From Nocardioidaceae bacterium (GTDB lineage: Bacteria > Actinomycetota > Actinomycetes > Propionibacteriales > Nocardioidaceae): a stretch of 9,342 nt of DNA. The translations under genes and the position numbers were made by a program. Below the pieces are notes generated by a model that did no database searches, was not told the origin of the DNA, and saw only the letters and a program-made list of their open reading frames with translations. Positions 1-5,238 of the stretch are shown in pieces. Location: NCBI GenBank assembly GCA_013698435.1, contig JACCVA010000479.1, positions 1 through 9,342 of the forward strand. The letters run 5' to 3'. The first letter of the stretch is position 1; the number at the start of each line of letters is the position of its first letter.

Positions 1-579
1 GTCGCCACCGTCCTTGGCAGCGGTCGAGAAGTCGTCGAGTGCGCGGTGCATGAGCAGCGGCGTCTCGTAGTCGTCGGGCTGGGTCAAGGCGAGCTGCTCG
101 ATCTCGGACAACCGGTTCTCGGCCTGCTCGAGGTACTCCTGGCCACGGCCGGCGGAGGAGCCCGCGGTCGAGACCTCGAGGCGCTCGATACCGCGCTTGA
201 CGGGGTAGAGCGACTCACCCGGCAGGGCAGTCTGGCTGGCGGCCGCGACTGCGCCGCCGCCGCCGACCACGATGCATGCTGCCGCCGCGGCGGACAACGC
301 ACGCCGTGCAGGTGTCGTGCGACGGTCACCGACGACGACCGGCGCAGGGGCCGGTGTCAACTCGTCGAGGGTCAGGAACTCGGGAGCCGCTGCCAGCAGC
401 CGGGTGCGAAGGTCGGCTGTGAAGTCCTCGCGTGGCTGGATCGTGTCCACGGCCCGGATCTGCTGCACCAGGTCGACCAGGGCCTGGGTCTGCGGGGGCG
501 CGCCCGATGACACGGTGCCGGTCTCGACACCGGCCTCGAACTCGTCCGCGCGTCGCCGCGTGGACACGATGCCCCTCAT
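1..579 (-). CDS. rsbN: RsbN-like DUF5667 membrane anti-sigma factor, C-terminus beyond the window
   Basis: This is an open frame of 193 codons read leftward from ATG at 579 and still open at base 1, so the C-terminal part is missing. A ribosome site AGAAGG (588-593) lies 8 bases before the ATG. Residues 1-90 are hydrophilic and would be cytoplasmic. Residues 94-114 (Ala/Gly/Val-rich, preceded by ARR) form one membrane segment. After it comes the typical DUF5667 start, LPGESLYPVKRGIERLE (119-135), followed by a charged, probably helical stretch. In Streptomyces, RsbN has this plan: a cytoplasmic N-terminus that binds sigma BldN, one membrane helix and an extracytoplasmic DUF5667 region. The gene lies directly downstream of the BldN-like sigma gene, same strand, with a 121-base gap holding a candidate ECF promoter. 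The role as anti-sigma factor is inferred from family and position. No zinc-binding HxxxCxxC motif is visible, so it is not a ZAS-type anti-sigma factor. Confidence 0.82.
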   Translation of the reverse strand, partial: MRGIVSTRRRADEFEAGVETGTVSSGAPPQTQALVDLVQQIRAVDTIQPREDFTADLRTRLLAAAPEFLTLDELTPAPAPVVVGDRRTTPARRALSAAAAACIVVGGGGAVAAASQTALPGESLYPVKRGIERLEVSTAGSSAGRGQEYLEQAENRLSEIEQLALTQPDDYETPLLMHRALDDFSTAAKDGGD

Positions 580-631
580 GGGTACGACCTTCTGCGTTGT
601 TCAGGAGAAGACGGGTGCGCCTTCATGGTGC

Positions 632-660
632 AAAACGAGCCAACGGGGGCATAGGTTACG
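632..660 (-). promoter_or_regulatory. Candidate ECF (sigma BldN-type) promoter of the rsbN-like gene
   Basis: Read on the minus strand, CGTAAC (660-655) is followed after 17 bases by CGTTTT (637-632). An AAC-containing -35 with a CGT-containing -10 is the usual ECF pattern, and from memory sigma BldN promoters have GTAAC and CGTT elements about 16-17 bases apart. Transcription would start near 625, giving a leader of about 45 bases before the ATG at 579. In Streptomyces, rsbN is known to be transcribed from a BldN-dependent promoter, and this position fits. The link to this particular sigma factor is inference. Confidence 0.5.
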
Positions 661-700
661 GTCAGCAACGACCGGTTTAAGCATATTTCGCGCTGGTTGG

Positions 701-1408
701 TCATCGCAGCCCCTCCGGCATCAGCTTCGCCAGGTTGCGCACCGCTCGCAGCTGAAGCTGCTTGACCGCCCCTTCCGTCCGGCCAAGCGCGACGGCGGTC
801 TCCGCGATGGACTGACCAGACAGGAAGCGCAGCACAAGGCACTCCTGCTGCTCCGCCGGAAGGGCGCTCAGCGCCTCCCGCAGGATGTCGTTGGTGAGCT
901 GGGCGAGGACCTCGTCCTCCGGCCCCTCCTGAACCCCTTCGTGCGCGCTGAGGTCGTCAGTCGTCATCTCGAGGCGGGTGCGGCCGGCCTTGTAGTGGTC
1001 GACCACCAGGTTGCGGGCGATCGTCATCAGCCAGGCGCCGAAGTCCTTGCCCTGCCACTGAAAGGACGACATCGATCTCAGGGCACGGAAGAACGTGTCG
1101 CTGAGCAGGTCTTCGGCGGTCGCCTGGTTGCTCACCCGGTAGTAGATGAAGCGATAGACCGAGGGGTGGTAATGGTCGTACAGGACGCCGAACGCGTCAC
1201 AGTCGCCGGCTCGCGCCAAGTCGACCAGGGCACCTAGGCGGAGGCTCTCGGCATCGTTGCTGCCCGTGTCGGGAGGAGGGGTAGCCCGGCCCGAGGTGTC
1301 GCCAGTGGGGGAGGTGGTGGTGGCGAGCAGCCGACCGGTGAGGATGACGTCGGCGACAGCGCAGCGAAGAGCGTCGAAGCCCTCCAGCCCAGCCCGTGTA
1401 CCCGACAT
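701..1408 (-). CDS. bldN: BldN-type ECF RNA polymerase sigma factor with N-terminal extension
   Basis: This is a group 4 (ECF) sigma factor of 235 residues that would direct RNA polymerase to a dedicated promoter set. Residues 1-56 are an extension without sigma homology. Sigma region 2 follows at about 57-140 (LVDLARAGDCDAFGVLYDHY, then YYRVSNQATAEDLLSDTFFRAL, then DFGAWLMTIARNLVVDHYK). An acidic linker spans about 147-170. Region 4 with its helix-turn-helix lies at about 176-231 (LPAEQQECLVLRFLSGQSIAET, then GRTEGAVKQLQLRAVR). The region 2 and 4 wording is very close to what I recall of Streptomyces BldN. I chose ATG 1408 because GAGGGAG ends 6 bases before it. The in-frame ATG two codons earlier abuts this ribosome site, and the one at 1444 lies upstream of it. 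Streptomyces BldN is made as a pro-protein with an extension that is removed, and the extension here may be its counterpart. The DUF5667 anti-sigma-like gene lies downstream and the HAD gene upstream. Confidence 0.9.
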   Translation of the reverse strand: MSGTRAGLEGFDALRCAVADVILTGRLLATTTSPTGDTSGRATPPPDTGSNDAESLRLGALVDLARAGDCDAFGVLYDHYHPSVYRFIYYRVSNQATAEDLLSDTFFRALRSMSSFQWQGKDFGAWLMTIARNLVVDHYKAGRTRLEMTTDDLSAHEGVQEGPEDEVLAQLTNDILREALSALPAEQQECLVLRFLSGQSIAETAVALGRTEGAVKQLQLRAVRNLAKLMPEGLR

Positions 1409-1452
1409 CGGCATCTCCCTCTGCCGCACATTCCGTGTCGGCAAGAGCCCTG

Positions 1453-1482
1453 ATGGTAACCGTCGCTTGCGACGTGTGTGGA
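1453..1482 (-). promoter_or_regulatory. Weak promoter candidate with an inverted repeat upstream of the sigma gene
   Basis: Read on the minus strand, TCCACA (1482-1477) and TACCAT (1458-1453) each match four of six bases of the housekeeping -35 and -10 elements, with an 18-base spacer. The spacer holds an inverted repeat, CGTCGC-AA-GCGACG (1461-1474), which could be an operator or a chance GC-rich palindrome. Transcription would begin near 1446, about 38 bases before the sigma start. The gap to the HAD gene is 108 bases, so the sigma gene plausibly has its own promoter. I cannot assign the repeat to a known regulator. Confidence 0.28.
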
Positions 1483-1516
1483 CCGATCAGTAGGTGTTCT
1501 CAGGCGGGGACAGTCG

Positions 1517-2401
1517 TCAGCGGACCTTGCGACGCAGCGACAGCGCCGCCGCGACGCCGCCCGCGGCGGCTCCGGACGCCGCAGCGGCGACCAGGCCGAA
1601 CCGTGCTGCCTTGCGGCCGCTGCGGTAGTCGCGCACGCGCCAGCCGTGCTGGCGGGCGTAGTGGCGCAGCCTGCCGTCGGGGTTGATGGCGCAGGGCTCG
1701 CCGACCAGCTGCAGCATCGGCAGGTCGTTGAAGGAGTCGGAGTAGGCGGCGCAGCGGGACAGGTCGAGGCCCTCGCGCTCGGCCAAGGACTGCACCGCGA
1801 ACGCCTTCGCGGGGCCATGCAGCAGGTCGCCGACGAGCCGGCCGGTGTAGACGCCGTCGACGCTCTCGGCGACCGTCCCCAGTGCGCCGGTGAGTCCGAG
1901 CCGGTGGGCGATGATGCGGGCGATCTCGACGGGAGCAGCCGTCACCAGCCAGACGCGCTGCCCCTGGTCGAGGTGCAGCTGTGCCAGGGCCCTGGTGCCG
2001 GGCCAGATGCGGCTCGACATCGTCTCGTCGAAGATCTCCTCGCTGAGCGACTCGAGGTCTTCGACTCGGTGCCCGGCGGTGAACGACAGCATCGACTCCC
2101 GCGCGTGGGCGACGGCGTCGGGGTCCTCCACGCCGATGAGGCGGAAGTAGGCCTGGTCCCAGGCTGCCTGGGCGATGTCACGGGTGGTGAAGAACTGCCG
2201 TCTGTGCAGTCCGCGCGCGAGGTGGAACAAGGAGGCGCCCTGCATGAGGGTGTTGTCGACGTCGAAGAACGCCGCGGCGGTGGCATCGGGCGGCACCGTC
2301 AGGGACGCTTCGACCTCGGCGGCGGACGCGGCGGCCTCGCCCGCCAGCACCGACCGCGCCCGCAGCCGCGCGGAGGGGTCGACATGACGGGACTGCTCCA
2401 C
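1517..2401 (-). CDS. HAD-IB family (SerB-like) hydrolase with C-terminal membrane anchor
   Basis: This is a haloacid-dehalogenase superfamily hydrolase of subfamily IB, 294 residues. The phosphatase motifs appear in order: motif I FFDVDNTL with nucleophile D47 and acid D49, motif II VTAAP with T154, motif III Lys199 (GPAKA), and motif IV SDSFNDLPML with D222 and D226. The helical cap lies at about 55-135. Such enzymes remove phosphate from small molecules, but the substrate of this branch (often named HAD-IB or CicA-like) is not known. Residues 268-289 are an Ala/Gly/Val/Leu-rich hydrophobic segment followed by RRKVR, which suggests a tail anchor with the catalytic domain in the cytoplasm. 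The first 40 residues precede the fold and look disordered. The start is GTG 2401, supported by AAGGTGA a few bases upstream. It is divergent from the ligase gene and lies upstream of the sigma gene. I recall a similar HAD gene beside bldN in Streptomyces. Confidence 0.88.
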   Translation of the reverse strand: MEQSRHVDPSARLRARSVLAGEAAASAAEVEASLTVPPDATAAAFFDVDNTLMQGASLFHLARGLHRRQFFTTRDIAQAAWDQAYFRLIGVEDPDAVAHARESMLSFTAGHRVEDLESLSEEIFDETMSSRIWPGTRALAQLHLDQGQRVWLVTAAPVEIARIIAHRLGLTGALGTVAESVDGVYTGRLVGDLLHGPAKAFAVQSLAEREGLDLSRCAAYSDSFNDLPMLQLVGEPCAINPDGRLRHYARQHGWRVRDYRSGRKAARFGLVAAAASGAAAGGVAAALSLRRKVR

Positions 2402-2487
2402 GCCGTCACCTTATCCACGCCGGGCGGCACATCCGGCCTTCCTGCACGCCCGATATCCGGCTGCCCGCCGTGTGCGAGACTCGGCGG

Positions 2488-4074
2488 GTGAAGGTCCGGA
2501 TCCCCGTCACGAACGTTGCAGAGCTCGTACGCCGCCGGGCGAGCCAGCACGGGGACCACCCGGCCTTGGTGGACGGTGCGGCTCGGCTCACCTGGGCACA
2601 GCTCGACCAGCAGGTCGATGCGGTGGCCCGCGGTCTGGCCGGCGCCGGCTTGGTTGCCGGACACCGTGTCGCCTTCGCCCTGCCCAACCGCCTCGAGCTG
2701 GTCGTCACCTATCTGGCGACGTTGCGGGCCGGTTGCGTCGCCGTACCGCTCAACCCCACGTCCGCGGCGGGTGAGGTCGCCAGGATGCTGGCTGACAGCG
2801 GGGCCCGCCTGTGTGTTGCGGACCCCAGCACGGTGGCCACGGTGCGCGCCGCCCTCGACGACGCCCCGCCCACCGCGACCGTCACCGGCCCGTCCGGTGC
2901 GGCACCCGGCCCGCGGGTCGTCGTGGTCGACAGCTCCGTCGGTCCCGGCGAGATGACGTACGCCGACCTGCACGTCGACGGTTCGCCCGTGCTGTCGCCG
3001 CTGGATCGCGAAGCGCTGGCGGTGCTGCTCTACACCTCCGGCACCAGCGGGCGGCCCCGCGCCGCGATGCTCAGCCACCGCGCCCTGCTGGCCAACATCG
3101 ACCAGGCTTCGCAGACCAACCCGGCGCCGGTCAACCGCCGCGATGTGGTGCTGGGAGTCCTGCCGCTCTCCCATGTCTACGGGCTCAACGCGGTTCTCGG
3201 GCAGGTGCTGCTCCAGGGGGCGACGTTGGTGCTCGGTAGGCGTTTCGACCCCGAAGAGACCCTGCGGCTGGTGGCTGCTGAGCAGGTCACCGTGCTGCCG
3301 GTGGCCCCGCCGGTCATCGTCGCCTGGGTCGGCGGCGACGACGTGGCCGACCGCCTGCGATCGGTGCGGACCTTGCTGTCGGGCGCCGGTCCACTGGCGG
3401 AGGACCTCGTCCGTGAGTTCGAGTCACGCACCGGCATCGTCGTCGAGCAGGGCTACGGGCTGACCGAGGCCGCCCCGATCGTCACGTCGACCATCGGAAC
3501 CCCGGTCCACAAGCCCGGGTCGGCCGGCCGGGCCGTGCCCGGCGTAGAGGTGCGAGTGGTGGATGCCGCCGGTGCCGCCACCGGGGTGGACGACGCCGGC
3601 GAGATCATGGTGCGCGGCGACAATGGTTTCAGCGGATACTGGCCCGACGGTGCCGAGGGACCCTCCAGCGACGGCTGGCTCGCTACCGGTGACATCGGCT
3701 TCCTCGACTCCGACGGCGACCTGTTCATGGTCGACCGGGTCAAGGAGATGGTGATCGTGTCGGGCTTCAACGTCTACCCCTCGGAGATCGAAGAGGTGGT
3801 CCGTGAGGTCACCGGCGTCCGCGAGTGCGCGGTCATCGGCATGCCGGACAAGCGCACGGGCGAGGCGGTGCTCGTCTATGTCGCACCGACCCCGGCGGCC
3901 GACCGGGAGGCTTTGCCTGACGCAGTGCGGCAGCACTGTGCCCATCGGCTCGCACGGTTCAAGCAGCCGGCAGGTGTCGAGCTGGTGGATACGTTGCCGC
4001 ACTCCGCGAGCGGCAAGGTGGCCAAGGGGCGGCTGCGGGCCGAGCAGCGACGTCGAGCGATGGGACTGGCGTGA
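2488..4074 (+). CDS. AMP-forming acyl-CoA synthetase / class I adenylate-forming enzyme (FadD-like)
   Basis: This enzyme of 528 residues should activate a carboxylic acid with ATP to an acyl-adenylate and pass it to CoA. All main ANL-superfamily motifs are present: P-loop YTSGTSGRPR (182-191), LPLSHVYGLN, the A5 motif EQGYGLTE (320-327), GWLATGD with D402, the hinge DRVKEM (416-421) with SGFNVYPSEIE after it, and the C-terminal catalytic Lys510 in SGK. The P-loop has Arg-Ala-Ala where Lys-Gly-Ala is commoner; Arg is tolerated in the family. The hinge and A8 wording resembles fatty-acyl-CoA ligases, but the substrate cannot be read from sequence. There is no signal peptide or carrier domain, so it should be cytoplasmic. 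The start is uncertain: GTG 2488 precedes a natural N-terminus (VKVRIPVTNVAELV), GTG 2470 would add six residues, and neither has a good ribosome site. The stop overlaps the glutaredoxin start (GTGA). Confidence 0.88.
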   Translation: MKVRIPVTNVAELVRRRASQHGDHPALVDGAARLTWAQLDQQVDAVARGLAGAGLVAGHRVAFALPNRLELVVTYLATLRAGCVAVPLNPTSAAGEVARMLADSGARLCVADPSTVATVRAALDDAPPTATVTGPSGAAPGPRVVVVDSSVGPGEMTYADLHVDGSPVLSPLDREALAVLLYTSGTSGRPRAAMLSHRALLANIDQASQTNPAPVNRRDVVLGVLPLSHVYGLNAVLGQVLLQGATLVLGRRFDPEETLRLVAAEQVTVLPVAPPVIVAWVGGDDVADRLRSVRTLLSGAGPLAEDLVREFESRTGIVVEQGYGLTEAAPIVTSTIGTPVHKPGSAGRAVPGVEVRVVDAAGAATGVDDAGEIMVRGDNGFSGYWPDGAEGPSSDGWLATGDIGFLDSDGDLFMVDRVKEMVIVSGFNVYPSEIEEVVREVTGVRECAVIGMPDKRTGEAVLVYVAPTPAADREALPDAVRQHCAHRLARFKQPAGVELVDTLPHSASGKVAKGRLRAEQRRRAMGLA

Positions 4075-4307
4075 CCGGGCGGGTGCGGCTCCTGTCGAAG
4101 CCGGGCTGTCACCTCTGCGACGACGCCCGTGCGGTCGTCGAGGCGGTGTGCGCGGATGCCGGAACGACGTACGACGAGGTCGACATCACCCAGCACCCCG
4201 AGCTCTTAGCGACGTACGCCGAGCAGATCCCGGTGACGTTCGTGGACGGCGTCCAGCACGACTACTGGCGGGTGGACCCTGCCCGGCTGCGGGCCGCACT
4301 GACCTGA
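4071..4307 (+). CDS. Glutaredoxin-like small thiol-disulfide protein (DUF836 type)
   Basis: This small protein of 78 residues has a thioredoxin-like fold. Beta strand RVRLLSK leads into the redox motif C13-H-L-C16 (KPGCHLCDDA). A helix follows, then strand YDEVDIT, and QIPVTFVDG with the cis-proline at P54. It probably reduces or senses disulfides in the cytoplasm; its partner is unknown. The length and the CHLC motif fit the glutaredoxin-2-like/DUF836 family rather than classical glutaredoxins (CPYC). GTG 4071 overlaps the ligase stop by four bases, so it is probably translated by coupling, since no clear ribosome site lies inside the ligase end. It ends just before a large inverted repeat, so the ligase-glutaredoxin pair probably forms one short transcript separate from rex-hem. 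A glutaredoxin-like gene next to rex is also found, as I recall, in Streptomyces. Confidence 0.87.
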   Translation: MTGRVRLLSKPGCHLCDDARAVVEAVCADAGTTYDEVDITQHPELLATYAEQIPVTFVDGVQHDYWRVDPARLRAALT

Positions 4308-4315
4308 GGAGCTGA

Positions 4316-4369
4316 CTGCAGCGGAGCGCTGGTCGCCGTCAGGCGCGTAGGCGCGGCACGCCGCTGCAG
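4316..4369 (+). terminator. Large inverted repeat after the glutaredoxin gene, probable terminator
   Basis: CTGCAGCGG (4316-4324) is repeated perfectly in inverted form as CCGCTGCAG (4361-4369). It encloses 36 very GC-rich bases that can themselves pair (GCGCTG near 4326 with CAGGCGC near 4340). It begins 8 bases after the stop codon. There is no run of T after the stem, so it is not a textbook intrinsic terminator, though actinobacterial terminators often lack one. It could also be a binding site or an RNA stability element. Confidence 0.45.
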
Positions 4370-4378
4370 GGCTCACTC

Positions 4379-4392
4379 GTGACGTGGATCAC
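4379..4392. promoter_or_regulatory. CRP/GlxR-type palindrome upstream of the rex promoter
   Basis: GTGA (4379-4382), six bases, then TCAC (4389-4392) matches the core GTGA-N6-TCAC recognised by CRP-family regulators, including actinobacterial Crp and GlxR. The outer T and A of the full consensus are not conserved here. The centre lies about 70 bases before the predicted rex transcription start, a distance used by activating CRP sites. No regulator gene is in the window, so the assignment is inference from the motif alone. Confidence 0.35.
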
Positions 4393-4419
4393 TCAAGCCG
4401 CAAGCAGCCGACGACGATT

Positions 4420-4437
4420 TTGTTCTCGCGTTCACAA
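4420..4437. promoter_or_regulatory. Rex operator (ROP) for autoregulation of rex-hem
   Basis: The known Rex operator is TTGTGAA-N4-TTCACAA. Here the right half TTCACAA (4431-4437) is perfect. The left half TTGTTCT (4420-4426) keeps the outer TTGT but loses the inner GAA, and the spacer is CGCG. In Streptomyces coelicolor, Rex binds such a site in front of rex-hemACD and lets go when NADH rises. The same gene order here, with the site inside the predicted promoter, makes this assignment likely despite the imperfect half. Confidence 0.62.
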
Positions 4438-4448
4438 ACTCTTACAGT
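4420..4448 (+). promoter_or_regulatory. Predicted promoter of the rex-hemACD operon
   Basis: TTGTTC (4420-4425) and TACAGT (4443-4448) are separated by 17 bases and resemble the housekeeping -35 and -10 elements. This AT-rich patch stands out in the GC-rich gap. Transcription would start near 4455, leaving a leader of about 60 bases before the rex GTG. The Rex-type operator overlaps the -35 and most of the spacer, a position where a bound repressor would block polymerase. Confidence 0.55.
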
Positions 4449-4471
4449 AGGGGCGCACCGGTCGCAGCATC

Positions 4472-4511
4472 GCCTCGAACGCCGAGGCACCTCCTGAGCC
4501 GGAGCGAGGAG
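4472..4511 (+). promoter_or_regulatory. Leader hairpins covering the rex ribosome binding site
   Basis: The predicted rex leader has a stem GCCTCG (4472-4477) with CGAGGC (4483-4488) and a 5-base loop. Just after it, CTCCT (4491-4495) is exactly complementary to AGGAG (4507-4511), which is the rex ribosome site. CTCC can also pair with GGAG at 4501-4504. The pairing would hide the ribosome site and could lower or tune rex translation. The complementarity is visible in the sequence; a regulatory role is inference. Confidence 0.35.
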
Positions 4512-4515
4512 CACA

Positions 4516-5238
4516 GTGACCTCAGAACGCAGCAGCCGCAAAGGCGGCCGTTCGCGCGATCCGCGCGGCGAGCGCGGTATTCCTGAGGCCACCGTCGCCC
4601 GGCTCCCGGTGTACCTGCGGGCGCTGACCTCACTGTCGGACAGCGACGTGTCAACCGCGAGCAGCGAGGACCTCGCCACCGCGGCGGGCGTCAACTCCGC
4701 CAAGCTCCGCAAGGACCTGTCCTACCTCGGCACCTACGGCACCCGAGGTGTGGGCTACGACGTCAACTACCTGCGCTACCAGATCGCCCGCGAGATCGGG
4801 CTGACGCAAGACTGGTCGGTGGTCATCATCGGGATCGGGAACCTCGGCCACGCCCTAGCCAACTACTCCGGCTTCGCCTCCCGCGGCTTCCAGGTGACGG
4901 CACTACTCGACTCCGATTCGGCCCGCGTCGGTGAGGCAGTCGGCGGGCTGAAAATCTCCTCCCTCGACGACCTCGACGCGATCGTGCAGGACAACACCGT
5001 GGCCATCGCGGTCATAGCGACGCCTGCCGAGGCAGCCCAGGAGGTCTGTGACCGGCTGGTGGCGGCCGGGGTCAGCAGCATCCTCAACTTCGCGCCTGCC
5101 GTCTTGTCGGTTCCCGGCCACGTCGACGTACGCAAGGTCGACCTGTCCATCGAGCTGCAGATCCTGGCATACCACGAGCAGCGCAAGGCCCAAGGCGTCC
5201 TCGCTGACCTCGACGAGCTAGAGGCGGGTGCCATATGA
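4516..5238 (+). CDS. rex: Redox-sensing transcriptional repressor Rex
   Basis: Rex is a dimeric repressor of 240 residues that binds operators when NAD+ dominates and is released by NADH, coupling respiration and heme genes to the cell redox state. Residues 1-20 are a basic, poorly conserved tail. The winged-helix DNA-binding domain spans about 21-85: IPEATVARLPVYLRAL, the recognition part GVNSAKLRKDLSYLG (58-72) and the wing GTRGVGYDV. The Rossmann domain begins at about 100 with the glycine motif GIGNLG (106-111). Acidic D132 at the end of the second strand fits NAD(H) rather than NADP(H) binding. The C-terminal helix (about 212-230, IELQILAYHEQRKAQ) is the domain-swapped dimer helix. Start GTG 4516 follows GAGGAG (4506-4511) by four bases. 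The stop overlaps hemA in ATGA. An imperfect Rex operator lies in the gene's own promoter, indicating autoregulation. Confidence 0.97.
   Translation: MTSERSSRKGGRSRDPRGERGIPEATVARLPVYLRALTSLSDSDVSTASSEDLATAAGVNSAKLRKDLSYLGTYGTRGVGYDVNYLRYQIAREIGLTQDWSVVIIGIGNLGHALANYSGFASRGFQVTALLDSDSARVGEAVGGLKISSLDDLDAIVQDNTVAIAVIATPAEAAQEVCDRLVAAGVSSILNFAPAVLSVPGHVDVRKVDLSIELQILAYHEQRKAQGVLADLDELEAGAI

Noticed and set aside
272..1237. Long rightward open frame of 321 codons
   Set aside because: It lies antisense to the sigma factor and anti-sigma genes, has no recognisable domain, and is rich in Arg/Gly/Ala as expected for a shadow frame in GC-rich DNA.
2452..2457. GATATC palindrome in the divergent gap
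   Set aside because: Six bases are too few to call an operator, and nothing around it extends the symmetry.
1478..2491. Rightward open frame of 337 codons
   Set aside because: It is antisense to the HAD gene, whose catalytic motifs are all intact. The protein wording (GVGVGGAAGQ, GQGLHRERLRG) is typical of a shadow.
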